DNA from: Streptomyces alanosinicus
Lineage (GTDB): Bacteria; Actinomycetota; Actinomycetes; Streptomycetales; Streptomycetaceae
Assembly (NCBI RefSeq): GCF_014650595.1
Contig: NZ_BMVG01000007.1
Coordinates: 186,001-250,000 of the forward strand
Reading direction: 5' to 3'
Length of the DNA: 64,000 nt
The notes below the pieces were generated by a model that saw nothing but the letters and a program-made list of their open reading frames with translations, was not told the DNA's origin and searched no databases. Shown here piece by piece: positions 16,719 to 24,840 of this stretch. The position numbers were made by a program, and so were the translations under genes. Each line of letters opens with the position of its first letter. Positions within the stretch are counted from its first letter, which is position 1.

Positions 16719-17084
16719 ATGGTGATGTTCTTGTTCCTGGTCGTCGCGCTGGCCGTCGTGGTCGCGGCGGTGACGCTCGCCGTGGTGGGCGGCGGCGCAA
16801 GCGGCCCGCTGCCCGAGGCCGCGCCGGAGCGGCTGCAGGACCCGCTGCCCCCGGACCGTCCGGTGGACCGGGAGGACGTGGAGAGTCTGCGTTTCCCGGT
16901 CGCTCCGCGTGGCTACCGCATGGCGGACGTCGACGACGCCCTCGGCCGCCTCGGCGCCGAACTGGCCGAGCGGGACGCCCGGATCGCCGACCTGGAGTCG
17001 GCGCTGGCCGGCGCCAGAGCCGCGGCGGCACATGTCCGCATGGAGAAGACCGATCACCCCGATCACCCCGAGGACCGGCGATGA
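16719..17084 (+). CDS. DivIVA-like small membrane coiled-coil protein
   Basis: The 121-residue product has one N-terminal membrane helix (residues 2-24), a Pro-rich linker, then RFPVAPRGYRMADVDDALGRLGAELAERDARIADLE. This matches the DivIVA/GpsB N-terminal signature (F-x-x-x-x-x-GY-x-x-x-x-VD) followed by a short coiled coil. It resembles the protein between folP2 and tag in mycobacteria (Rv1209 position). It may mark curved membrane or scaffold an envelope enzyme. ATG 16719 has no strong ribosome site; ATG 16725 is an alternative. Its stop overlaps the tag start as ATGA. Confidence 0.8.
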   Translation: MVMFLFLVVALAVVVAAVTLAVVGGGASGPLPEAAPERLQDPLPPDRPVDREDVESLRFPVAPRGYRMADVDDALGRLGAELAERDARIADLESALAGARAAAAHVRMEKTDHPDHPEDRR

Positions 17085-17671
17085 GCGACGGAGCCACCCT
17101 CGCCGGGCCCGACGGCGCGCTGCGCTGCCCGTGGGCCCTGTCCACCGAGGACTATGTGTCGTACCACGACGAGGAGTGGGGCCGCGCGGTCCACGGCGAC
17201 GACGCCCTCTTCGAACGGCTCAGCCTGGAGGCCTTCCAGTCCGGCCTGTCCTGGATCACGATCCTGCGCCGCCGCCCGGGGTTCCGGTCGGCCTTCGCGG
17301 GCTTCCGCATCGAGAAGGTCGCCGCGTTCACCGACGAGGACCGCGAACGCCTGCTGGCGGACCCGGGCATCATCCGCAACCGCGCCAAGATCGATGCCAC
17401 GCTCGCCAACGCGCGCGTGCTCGCCGGCTGGGCCGAGGGCGAGCTGGACGAGCTGATCTGGTCCCACGCACCCGACCCGGCTGCCCGGGCGGCCCCGAAG
17501 ACCCTCGCCGACGTCCCGGCCGTGACCCCGCAGTCCACGGCCCTGTCCAAGGCCCTGAAGAAGCGCGGCCTCGGATTCGTCGGTCCGACGACCGCGTACG
17601 CCCTGATGCAGGCGTGCGGCCTGGTCAACGACCACCTGGAGACCTGCGTGGCGAGAAGCTCCGGTTCCTGA
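17081..17671 (+). CDS. tag: DNA-3-methyladenine glycosylase I
   Basis: The 196-residue base-excision repair enzyme removes 3-methyladenine from alkylated DNA. The zinc site of Tag is visible: Cys in RCPWA near residue 16 and His in YHDEEWG near 29 at the N-terminus, then NDHLETC near 186 at the C-terminus. The catalytic Glu is in the segment FERLSLEAFQSGLSW. The C-terminal tail after the last zinc Cys is short (VARSSGS). Translation is coupled to the DivIVA-like gene through ATGA. Confidence 0.93.
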   Translation: MSDGATLAGPDGALRCPWALSTEDYVSYHDEEWGRAVHGDDALFERLSLEAFQSGLSWITILRRRPGFRSAFAGFRIEKVAAFTDEDRERLLADPGIIRNRAKIDATLANARVLAGWAEGELDELIWSHAPDPAARAAPKTLADVPAVTPQSTALSKALKKRGLGFVGPTTAYALMQACGLVNDHLETCVARSSGS

Positions 17672-17741
17672 CCGCTGTGCCCCTGCCGACGGCGCCGTGC
17701 CGTCGGCCGGGATTCCGGGGGATGCCGGCCGGCGGGCGGGT

Positions 17742-18545
17742 TCAGCGCCCGAGGTACTTCGGCTTCTCCTTGTTCACGAACGCCTGCACGGCGATCGCGT
17801 GGTCCTCGGACCGGCCGGCCCGGGTCTGCAGTTCGTCCTCCTTCTCCAGGGTCTCGGCGAGGGAGTGCGTGAGCCCGTGGGCCACCGCCTCCTTGATCGC
17901 CGCGTACGCCACCGTCGGCCCCTCGGCCAGCGCCCGCGCCGTCTTCACGGCCTCGGCGCGCAGTTCGGCGGCGGGCACGACCCGGTTGGCGATGCCCAGC
18001 TCCAGCGCGTCCTGGGCGGTGATGCTGCGCGGGAAGAGCAGCAGGTCGGCCGCGCGGCTCGGGCCGATCACCCGGGGCAGCGTCCAGGAGACGCCGGAGT
18101 CGGCGGTCAGCGCCACGCCCGCGAAGGAGGTGTTGAAGGCGGCCGTGTCGGCGACCAGCCGGTAGTCCGCGGCGAGCGCGAAACCGAAGCCCGCTCCGGC
18201 CGCGACGCCGTTCACCGCGGCGAGCACCGGCTTCGGCGCTCCGGCGAGGGCCTTCACGATCGGGTTGTAGTGCTCCTTGACCGTGCTCATCGTCTGCCCG
18301 GACCCGGTCTCGCGGTCGGCCGCGAGGAGCCCGATGTGCTCCTTGAGGTCCTGGCCCACGCAGAACGCCCGGTCCCCGGCGGCGGTCAGCAGGATCGCCC
18401 GTACGGCCGTGTCCCCGGCCGCGGATTCCGCCGCCTCCCGGAGGGCGGCCTTCGTCGCGATGTTCAGCGCGTTCATCGCTTCGGGGCGGTTCAGCGTGAT
18501 CGTCGCGAGTCCGTCGCTCACCTCGTAGAGCACGGTGTCGGCCAT
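17742..18545 (-). CDS. Enoyl-CoA hydratase/isomerase family protein
   Basis: The 267-residue crotonase-fold enzyme has N-terminal ITLNRPEAMNALN, the oxyanion-hole segment KPVLAAVNGVAAGAGFGFALAADYRL near 100-125, and SWTLPRVIGPSRAADLLL. The position that is Glu in true hydratases (second catalytic acid) reads AADSGVSW, closer to PaaG-type ring-opening isomerases, so the reaction is uncertain. The ribosome site GGAGGGG lies 10 bases upstream of ATG 18545. A perfect 20-bp palindrome sits 26 bases before the ATG, suggesting control by an acyl-CoA-responsive repressor. Confidence 0.88.
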   Translation of the reverse strand: MADTVLYEVSDGLATITLNRPEAMNALNIATKAALREAAESAAGDTAVRAILLTAAGDRAFCVGQDLKEHIGLLAADRETGSGQTMSTVKEHYNPIVKALAGAPKPVLAAVNGVAAGAGFGFALAADYRLVADTAAFNTSFAGVALTADSGVSWTLPRVIGPSRAADLLLFPRSITAQDALELGIANRVVPAAELRAEAVKTARALAEGPTVAYAAIKEAVAHGLTHSLAETLEKEDELQTRAGRSEDHAIAVQAFVNKEKPKYLGR

Positions 18546-18570
18546 GGCACATCCCCTCCGTTTCACGGAT

Positions 18571-18590
18571 GACGTACCGCTCGGTACGTC
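18571..18590. promoter_or_regulatory. Perfect 20-bp palindromic operator upstream of the enoyl-CoA hydratase
   Basis: GACGTACCGCTCGGTACGTC has 9-bp perfect arms around CT. Its centre is 36 bases from the enoyl-CoA hydratase start codon. Size and symmetry fit a TetR-family operator such as those regulating CoA-ester catabolism. No regulator gene is adjacent, so it would act in trans. Confidence 0.6.
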
Positions 18591-18783
18591 CCTGTACGAA
18601 GGACAGCATGGCGGAGATCGCCGTCCAAGGGCCGGACCCGACATGTGACCTGCGTCAAAGAAACCGGAGCGCGGCGGTGCGGTGGTTGTCCGTGGATGTC
18701 GGTGCGGCGGCGCAGTATCGCAGCCACATCGCCGAATTGGGTGGTTTTGCTCGCGCGCGTTGCCCAAGCGATGCCGACTGATG

Positions 18784-18814
18784 TTGGTCATCGGGTCGTG
18801 CGATGCGGGATAAT
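18784..18814 (+). promoter_or_regulatory. Candidate promoter for the DUF3117 gene
   Basis: TTGGTC (18784-18789) and GATAAT (18809-18814) are separated by 19 bases, about 110 bases before the DUF3117 ATG. The -10 is close to the vegetative consensus; the spacing is slightly long. Confidence 0.35.
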
Positions 18815-18925
18815 GGCCGGGAAGCAATGTGTTCGATGCCGCTGTCGCGTGTCCGTTCCGGAACCGCGGAATGCCCTCCGAGGGTCACGGCAGACGATGA
18901 GCTGGTTTCAGGAAGGGGAACGAGC

Positions 18926-19093
18926 ATGGCGGCCATGAAGCCGCGGACGGGCGATGGCCCGCTCGAGGTGACCAAGGAGGGGCGGGGCATCGTCATGCGC
19001 GTTCCGCTCGAAGGCGGCGGTCGGCTCGTCGTCGAGCTGACCCCTGACGAGGCCGAGGCACTCGGCGACGCCCTCAAGAAGGTCGTCGTCTGA
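18926..19093 (+). CDS. DUF3117 family small protein
   Basis: The 55-residue protein with core KPRTGDGPLEVTKEGRGIVMRVP and ELTPDEAEALGDALK matches DUF3117, a near-invariant actinobacterial family (Rv1211 in M. tuberculosis). Such a high degree of conservation implies a core but unknown role. GGAAGGGG lies 8 bases upstream of ATG 18926. It has its own long upstream region and a strong terminator, so it is likely a single-gene transcript. Confidence 0.92.
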   Translation: MAAMKPRTGDGPLEVTKEGRGIVMRVPLEGGGRLVVELTPDEAEALGDALKKVVV

Positions 19094-19115
19094 CGTCCCA
19101 GGGATCCTGACCTTC

Positions 19116-19153
19116 CGGCTGCCCCGGCATCGCACGCGGTGCCGGGGCAGCCG
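19116..19153. terminator. Bidirectional terminator after DUF3117
   Basis: Perfect 14-bp arms (19116-19129, 19140-19153) with a 10-base loop lie between the convergent DUF3117 and O-methyltransferase stops. Confidence 0.85.
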
Positions 19154-19180
19154 CGTCTGCGCCTCCCGTGGCGGGCCCGG

Positions 19181-19813
19181 TCACCGCTTCACGGCGCACA
19201 GCAGGCCGTCGCCGACCGGCAGCAGCGAGGGGACCAGCTCCTGGCTCTCGCGCACCGCGCGCAGCAGTTCCCGCAGCCGCAGCACCTCGGTGGGCTGCGG
19301 CCCCGAGTCGATCGTACGGCCGCCCGCGAAGACGCCCTCGAAGACCACCAGACCGCCCGGCCGCAGCAGGCGCAACGATTCAGCGAGATAGTCCAGATAC
19401 TCCAGCCGGTCCCCGTCGCAGAAGACGAGGTCGTAGCCGGCGTCCGCGAGGCGGGGCAGGACGTCCAGGGCGCGGCCGGGGATGAAGCGGGCCCGGTTGC
19501 TGGCGAAGCCGCAGGCGCGGAAGGCCTGCCGGGCGAACTGCTGGTGCTCCGGCTCCGGGTCGACCGTGGTGAGCACCCCGTCCGGGCGTATGCCGTGCAG
19601 CAGATGAATTCCGGACACCCCGCAGCCGGTGCCGATCTCCGCGACGGCCTTCGCGTCCACGGAGGCGGCGAGCAGTCGCAGCGCGGCGCCCGTGCCGGGC
19701 GACACCGAGCGCAGCCCTGCCTCGCGGGCCCGGTCGCGGGCCCAGCGCAGCGCTTCGTCCTCGGCGACAAAGGCGTCGGCGAACGCCCAGCTCGTCTGCC
19801 GGTTGCCGGTAAT
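19181..19813 (-). CDS. O-methyltransferase family 3 (SAM-dependent), probable ATT start
   Basis: The 210-residue Rossmann methyltransferase of the catechol-OMT/CCoAOMT type has SAM motif AEIGTGCGVSGIHLL and acidic DLVFCDGDRLEYLDYL. The only ATG/GTG/TTG start in frame is GTG 19705, which would delete the family's N-terminal helix. The frame continues upstream with NRQTSWAFADAFVAEDEALRW, which looks like conserved protein, to an ATT at 19813 preceded by AGGAGAGG. ATT is therefore the likely initiation codon. The substrate is unknown; mycobacteria keep a homologue (Rv1220c) beside sigE. Confidence 0.85.
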   Translation of the reverse strand: MTGNRQTSWAFADAFVAEDEALRWARDRAREAGLRSVSPGTGAALRLLAASVDAKAVAEIGTGCGVSGIHLLHGIRPDGVLTTVDPEPEHQQFARQAFRACGFASNRARFIPGRALDVLPRLADAGYDLVFCDGDRLEYLDYLAESLRLLRPGGLVVFEGVFAGGRTIDSGPQPTEVLRLRELLRAVRESQELVPSLLPVGDGLLCAVKR

Positions 19814-20041
19814 GACCCTCTCCTGTCCCCGTGAATGCCTGGGCGTGACTGTATCCGTTGGCGTCGGGAACCCGCAGATGGGACCGGACGTTTACCGGGT
19901 TGAGACAGTGGCCGGATGGGCGACGGGGGGCAAGAGGTGGGTCAGGGCGTCGAGCAACTGCTGACGCGGCCGCATGAGCCGGGCCAGCGCGTATCAAATT
20001 CTCGTAAAACCGCTTATCCGGAGCTAACGGGCGAGGTGGCT

Positions 20042-20824
20042 ATGGTAGGGGCTCCACTGGACACCACCAGAGCCGACAGGGGAGGTGCGGCTGCGCCCGG
20101 GGATCGGGGTGGAGTGCTGCGGCGCTTCCTCGGGTCGGCGGGCAGGCCGAAATCCGTGACCGACACCGCTGCTGACCACCACGCCGCTCTCGCCGCGGGC
20201 GAGGCCCAGACCGCGACCTTCGCCACCGACGCGGACGGGCAGGCGTGGACTCCGCCCACGTGGGAGGAGATCGTCAGCACCCACAGTGCCCGTGTCTACC
20301 GCCTCGCCTACCGCCTGACCGGCAACCAGCACGACGCCGAGGACCTCACCCAGGAGGTCTTCGTCCGTGTCTTCCGCTCCCTGTCGACGTACTCGCCGGG
20401 CACCTTCGAGGGCTGGCTGCACCGCATCACCACCAACCTCTTCCTGGACATGGTGCGGCGCAAGCAGCGCATCCGCTTCGACGCCCTCGGCGAGGACGCG
20501 GCCGAGCGCCTGGCCAGCCGCGAGCCCACCCCGCAGCAGCTCTTCAACGACGCGCACTTCGACGCCGACGTCCAGCAGGCCCTGGACACCCTCGCGCCCG
20601 AGTTCCGCGCCGCCGTCGTCCTGTGCGACATCGAGGGACTGTCGTACGAGGAGATCGCCGCGACCCTCGGCGTGAAGCTCGGCACGGTCCGCTCCCGTAT
20701 CCACCGCGGCCGCTCCCAGCTCCGCAAGGCCCTCGCGCACCGGTCCCCGGAGGCGCGCGCGGCCGAGCGGCGCTCCTTCCTGACCCGTGTCCCCGCTCTG
20801 GGAGGAGGGGGCGCGACCGCGTGA
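20042..20824 (+). CDS. sigE: ECF RNA polymerase sigma factor, SigE (mycobacterial) type
   Basis: The 260-residue sigma factor has a 75-residue disordered N-terminus, then sigma-2 (THSARVYRLAYRLTGNQHDAEDLTQEVFVRVFRSL) and sigma-4 (LAPEFRAAVVLCDIEGLSYEEIAATLGVKLGTVRSRIHRGR). It directs transcription of envelope-stress genes when freed from its anti-sigma partner, whose gene overlaps as GTGA. ATG 20042 is chosen; an upstream start at 19916 would add 42 unlike residues. Neighbours (anti-sigma, HtrA, TatB) match M. tuberculosis sigE-rseA-htrA-tatB. Note that S. coelicolor SigE is a different protein. Confidence 0.92.
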   Translation: MVGAPLDTTRADRGGAAAPGDRGGVLRRFLGSAGRPKSVTDTAADHHAALAAGEAQTATFATDADGQAWTPPTWEEIVSTHSARVYRLAYRLTGNQHDAEDLTQEVFVRVFRSLSTYSPGTFEGWLHRITTNLFLDMVRRKQRIRFDALGEDAAERLASREPTPQQLFNDAHFDADVQQALDTLAPEFRAAVVLCDIEGLSYEEIAATLGVKLGTVRSRIHRGRSQLRKALAHRSPEARAAERRSFLTRVPALGGGGATA

Positions 20825-21903
20825 GTGGATCCCGGCCCAAACCTGCGGCGGCGCACCTCGCAGAGCAGCACCTCGGAGACCGACTCTCCGCCCTGGTGGA
20901 CGGAGAGCTCGGTCATGAGTCGCGTGAGCGGGTCCTCGCGCACCTGGCCACCTGTGCCCGGTGCAAGGCGGAGGCGGACGCCCAGCGCCGGCTGAAGAAC
21001 GTGTTCGCGGAGGCGGCCCCGCCGCCGCCCTCGGCAAGCCTGCTGGCCCGCCTCCAGGGCCTGCCCGGGGAGGGCGACCTGGACGGCGACGGCATGTCGC
21101 CGCCCGGCGGCGGATTCCTCGGACGCGGCGCGCACGACGAACCCGCCCCGCCCGCCGACCCCTCCGGTTTCTTCGGGGCCCTCGGCGTCTTCGGCGGACG
21201 CCGCGGCGACCGTTTCGCGTTCGGGTACGTCCCGGCCCGCCCCCACAGCCCGGTCCCGGCCGGCTCGCACCACTCCCTCCCCACCGCCGACGAGCGCGGC
21301 TTCCGTATCCATCCCGTCGGCCGCCCGGACGACGGCCGCTCCGCCTCGCGCGGCCTGCGGTTCGCCGTCGCCGCCGCCGGCGCGGTGTCGCTGGCCGCGG
21401 TCGCCCTCGGCGGCATGACCACCGCCATCCCCGGTGACACCACGGCCGATGCCCGCGGCGGCGGCAACGGCAGCAATGTGACCCCGGCGCGCTCGGCCGG
21501 CACCGGCTCGGGCACCAGCTCGGGCACCGGCGCGACGCCCGACAGCCAGCGGCGTCGCGCGGTGGGTCCGCTGATCGCCCAGGGCGGCGGTCAGCTCGGC
21601 CAGACACCGGCCGTCCCGACCTCGATGTCCGCGCCGCTGGTGCCCGGAATGCCGACCCCCGGCACCGGCCAGGCCCAGGCCGATGCCGTCCGTGACCTGG
21701 CCGCGCCGATCATGGCCGGTGCGGCCGCTGTCTCCCCGCTGATACGTCCGCTCGACGACACCGTGGTCTACCCCCTGAACGCCTGGTCCACGACCCCCGG
21801 AAGAGCCGGCGCCGGCCTGCTGTCCGCCCCCCTCCCCGCGCCCGCCCCCGACACCACCCCCGCTGCCTCGCCGTCCCCCTCCGCACCCCGCCGGACGCCC
21901 TGA
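20821..21903 (+). CDS. Membrane-anchored zinc-binding anti-sigma factor (RseA-like)
   Basis: The 360-residue protein begins at GTG 20821 overlapping the sigma stop. The cytoplasmic N-terminus has a zf-HC2 anti-sigma module, LSALVDGELGHESRERVLAHLATCARC (residues about 20-46), with the His-x3-Cys-x2-Cys zinc motif. A long Gly/Pro-rich linker leads to one membrane helix (about 178-203), and a Ser/Thr/Pro-rich exported tail follows. It should hold the ECF sigma factor inactive until envelope stress triggers release. The tail is longer than in mycobacterial RseA and has no recognisable domain. Confidence 0.88.
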   Translation: MSGSRPKPAAAHLAEQHLGDRLSALVDGELGHESRERVLAHLATCARCKAEADAQRRLKNVFAEAAPPPPSASLLARLQGLPGEGDLDGDGMSPPGGGFLGRGAHDEPAPPADPSGFFGALGVFGGRRGDRFAFGYVPARPHSPVPAGSHHSLPTADERGFRIHPVGRPDDGRSASRGLRFAVAAAGAVSLAAVALGGMTTAIPGDTTADARGGGNGSNVTPARSAGTGSGTSSGTGATPDSQRRRAVGPLIAQGGGQLGQTPAVPTSMSAPLVPGMPTPGTGQAQADAVRDLAAPIMAGAAAVSPLIRPLDDTVVYPLNAWSTTPGRAGAGLLSAPLPAPAPDTTPAASPSPSAPRRTP

Positions 21904-22037
21904 CCGGCCACTGCGCCACGGCCCGCGAACCTGGTTGAATCCTGTGAGGGCCGTTCCCGCGGCGTTGACCGGGGGACGTAGTCGACGTTCTGTGGCCGCC
22001 GCCGAAGCGCGCGGCCACGGCCAGCCGTGGGGAGAGC

Positions 22038-24191
22038 ATGAACGAGGGGAACGGTGTCCTGCCGGAGGAAGGGCCGCAGGGGGCGGCGGAGCTGACGCCG
22101 ACCGACCGGACCGACACCACGGCGCGGCAGACCGCCGAGCCGATCGAGACACCGGGCTCCATCGAGTCACCGGCGGCCGGGCCGACGGATGCGGCGTCGG
22201 TGGACTCCGCCTCGGCGGACTTCGAGCTGGCCCGCCCGGCGACCGCGTCCGCGCGGCCGGCGGGGGCGGACCGGACGGGGACCGGGAGCGGCGGGGCCGG
22301 CGGTGCGGAGAGCGCCGGGTCGAAGGCCGAGAGGGCCGGGGCCCGCGATCCGGAGGGCGTCGCGCCGGACGGCGTGGGGGACGCCGGAGCGGCGGGCGCC
22401 GGGTCCGGCGGTGAACAGAGCGCCGGGGCCGGCACGGGTGAGGCCGTGGCGGACGGGGACGCGGACGGGGACTTCGAGTTGGCCAAGCCGGTGGCCGCGC
22501 CGACGGGCGCTGCCGGGGCGGACGGGAGCACGGCGGTCACCGTGCCGCCCGAGCCCGGGGAAACCGCCTGGGCGGCCCCCACCGAGCGGCCCAAGCCGTT
22601 GCACGACCCCGACCCCTACGGCACCCCGCCGTACGGCGAGCCGGGCCCCTGGGCGCCCGCACCGCCCGTCCAGCATCCCGCCGCCCCGGCCCAGGGCACG
22701 CCCCTGCCCGCCCCGGCGGTCGCGCCGATGCCGGGGCCCGTCGCCTCGGCGCCCGGGGTTCCCACCCCTGTGCCGGGATCTCCCGCGCCTGCGCCCGCGC
22801 CGCCCATCGATCCGCACGCCCCCTCGGCCCCCGCCCCCGCCGCCGCCCCGGCGCCCGGCGCTGCGGATCCCGAGACCTCGGCCGTCGGTCATCCCGTGGC
22901 CGGTGCCGCCGGCGCCCTCCCGGTGCCGGCGCCGGTGTCGGCACCGGCGTCGTCCGAGCCGGTGGTGGATCCGGCCCGGCGTTACGCCCCCTGGGCCGCC
23001 GGTTCCGCCACGGAGCAGGCGGGGGTGCCGGGGGCGCTGCAGCAGACCGGCGCCGCAGTGCTGACGGACGAGCAGCGAGGCCGTCGGGCGAAACGGTTCG
23101 TGCTGGTGTGGGCCCTGGTGATCGCCCTCGTCTCCGGCGGCATCGGCGGGATCATCGGCGCCTACGTCGAGAACCAGGGACTCGGCGACGACGTCCGACT
23201 GCCGCAGTCCGGACACGTGCCCGCCGGGCGCGCGCCGGACAGCGTGGCCGGGATAGCCGCTCGCGCGCTGCCCAGCGTCGTCACCCTGCATGTCACCGGG
23301 ACCGACCAGGAGGACACCGGCACCGGCTTCGTGCTCGACAGCCAGGGCCACATCCTCACCAACAACCATGTCGTCGCGCCCGCCGGCGCGGCCGGCGCGA
23401 TATCGGTGACCTTCAGCAGCGGCGACACCGTCAAGGCCGAGGTGATCGGCCGGGACAGCGGCTACGACCTCGCCGTCGTCCAGGTCCACGGTGTGCACGG
23501 GCTCGCCCCGCTGCCCCTCGGCAACTCCGACGATGTGCGGGTCGGCGACCCCGTCGTCGCCATCGGCGCCCCCTTCGACCTCGCCAACACCGTCACCTCC
23601 GGCATCATCAGCGCCAAGGAGCGGCCCATCACGGCCGGCGGCGAGAAGGGCGACGGGAGCGATGTGTCGTACGTCGACGCGCTGCAGACCGACGCGCCCA
23701 TCAACCCGGGCAACTCCGGCGGCCCCCTGCTCGACTCCAGGGCCCAGGTGATCGGCATCAACTCCGCCATCCGCTCCGCCGACAGCGGCTCCGAGTCGGA
23801 CAGCGGCCAGGCGGGTTCCATCGGCCTGGGCTTCGCCATCCCGGTGAACCAGGCCAGGCGCGTCGCCGAGGAACTGATCAACGACGGCCATGCCACCCAC
23901 CCCGTGATCGGCGTCACCCTCGACATGGCCTACACCGGCGACGGCGCCCGTATCGACAGCAAGAGCGCGAACGGCGGCCCGGCCGTGACCCGGGGCGGCC
24001 CCGGTGCGCAGGCCGGTCTCCACGCGGGCGATGTCATCACCGAGGTCGACGGGCAGCCCGTGCACACGGCCGAGGAACTGATCGTCAAGATCCGCGCCCA
24101 CCGGCCCGGCGACTCACTGCGGCTGACGGTGAAGCGCGACGGCACCGACCGGGACATCCCGCTCCGGCTGGGCGCGGCGGAGCAGAACTGA
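22038..24191 (+). CDS. htrA: HtrA/DegP-type membrane serine protease with PDZ domain
   Basis: The 717-residue product has a 350-residue acidic then Pro/Ala-rich cytoplasmic segment, one membrane helix (about 353-375) and an exported trypsin-like domain. The catalytic triad is H444 (TNNHVV), D477 (YDLAVV) and S560 (NPGNSGGPL). A single PDZ domain occupies the last 100 residues (PGAQAGLHAGDVITEVDGQPV). It degrades or chaperones misfolded exported proteins. GGGGAGAGC lies just before ATG 22038. It follows the sigma/anti-sigma pair, matching the mycobacterial order, and is likely part of their regulon. Confidence 0.92.
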   Translation: MNEGNGVLPEEGPQGAAELTPTDRTDTTARQTAEPIETPGSIESPAAGPTDAASVDSASADFELARPATASARPAGADRTGTGSGGAGGAESAGSKAERAGARDPEGVAPDGVGDAGAAGAGSGGEQSAGAGTGEAVADGDADGDFELAKPVAAPTGAAGADGSTAVTVPPEPGETAWAAPTERPKPLHDPDPYGTPPYGEPGPWAPAPPVQHPAAPAQGTPLPAPAVAPMPGPVASAPGVPTPVPGSPAPAPAPPIDPHAPSAPAPAAAPAPGAADPETSAVGHPVAGAAGALPVPAPVSAPASSEPVVDPARRYAPWAAGSATEQAGVPGALQQTGAAVLTDEQRGRRAKRFVLVWALVIALVSGGIGGIIGAYVENQGLGDDVRLPQSGHVPAGRAPDSVAGIAARALPSVVTLHVTGTDQEDTGTGFVLDSQGHILTNNHVVAPAGAAGAISVTFSSGDTVKAEVIGRDSGYDLAVVQVHGVHGLAPLPLGNSDDVRVGDPVVAIGAPFDLANTVTSGIISAKERPITAGGEKGDGSDVSYVDALQTDAPINPGNSGGPLLDSRAQVIGINSAIRSADSGSESDSGQAGSIGLGFAIPVNQARRVAEELINDGHATHPVIGVTLDMAYTGDGARIDSKSANGGPAVTRGGPGAQAGLHAGDVITEVDGQPVHTAEELIVKIRAHRPGDSLRLTVKRDGTDRDIPLRLGAAEQN

Positions 24192-24275
24192 CAGAAGTCT
24201 CACCTCGGGACGGTACCGGTCGGACGGGAACGCCGGGTACCGTTGAGCGACCGAGGACATCACAAGGAGCGTCAG

Positions 24276-24743
24276 GTGTTCAATGACATAGGACCACTGG
24301 AGCTGGTGACGATCATCGTCCTCGCCGTGCTCGTCTTCGGTCCGGACAAGCTCCCCAAGGTCATCCAGGACGTGATGCGCACGATCCGGAAGATCCGCGA
24401 GTTCTCGGAGAGTGCCAAGCAGGACATCCGCAGCGAACTGGGCCCGGAATTCAAGGACTTCGAGTTCGAGGACCTCAACCCCAAGGCGTTCATCCGCAAG
24501 CAGCTGGACAACGACGAGCTGGGGCTGAAGGAGATCCGCAACGGCTTCGACATCAAGAAGGAGATGGCCGAGGTCACGGATGCCGTGCACGGCCGGGAGA
24601 GCGAGGCGTCGACCTCGTCTTCCGCGTCCTCCCCGTCCTCCTCGTCTTCGGCCGCCTCGTCCGGTGGCCGTATCGACATGACGAAGAAGCCCGAGGGGCC
24701 CGGCACGGACGAGCGGCCGCCGTTCGACGCGGACGCCACCTGA
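24276..24743 (+). CDS. tatB: Sec-independent translocase subunit TatB
   Basis: The 155-residue product starts at GTG 24276 with AAGGAG 7 bases upstream. MFNDIGPLELVTIIVLAVLVFGPDKLPKVIQDV is the Tat N-terminal helix with hinge FGPDKLP, then an amphipathic helix and an acidic/Ser-rich tail (SSSASSPSSSSSAASS). TatB with TatC forms the twin-arginine signal receptor in the membrane. The Glu in GPLEL supports TatB over TatA. Its stop TGA is also the first three bases of a 17-bp tandem repeat array. Confidence 0.92.
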   Translation: MFNDIGPLELVTIIVLAVLVFGPDKLPKVIQDVMRTIRKIREFSESAKQDIRSELGPEFKDFEFEDLNPKAFIRKQLDNDELGLKEIRNGFDIKKEMAEVTDAVHGRESEASTSSSASSPSSSSSAASSGGRIDMTKKPEGPGTDERPPFDADAT

Positions 24744-24840
24744 CGCCGTACGCCGGCTGATGCCGTACGCCACCTGACGCCGTCGCCACCTGATGCCGTA
24801 CGCCGGCTGATCCCGTAGGCTGGCGATGCCGTGCGCCCCC
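24741..24840 (+). repeat. 17-bp tandem repeat array starting at the tatB stop codon
   Basis: About six units of consensus TGAYGCCGTACGCCRSC: 24741-24757, 24758-24774, 24775-24790 (one base deleted), 24791-24807, 24808-24824 and a decayed unit 24825-24840. The first unit supplies the tatB stop codon, and the preceding 17 coding bases are a distant match, so the array may have grown from the gene end. The core CGTACG is self-complementary. Confidence 0.85.

Noticed and set aside
14117..17080. Long plus-strand frame running into tag
   Set aside because: The upstream part crosses the dapE, LOG and folP2 genes in other frames and encodes Arg/Pro-rich filler; only the part from ATG 17081 is Tag.
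20308..22170. 620-codon minus-strand frame opposite the sigma/anti-sigma genes
   Set aside because: The opposite strand encodes clear sigma-2, sigma-4 and zf-HC2 domains; this frame has no ribosome site or motif.
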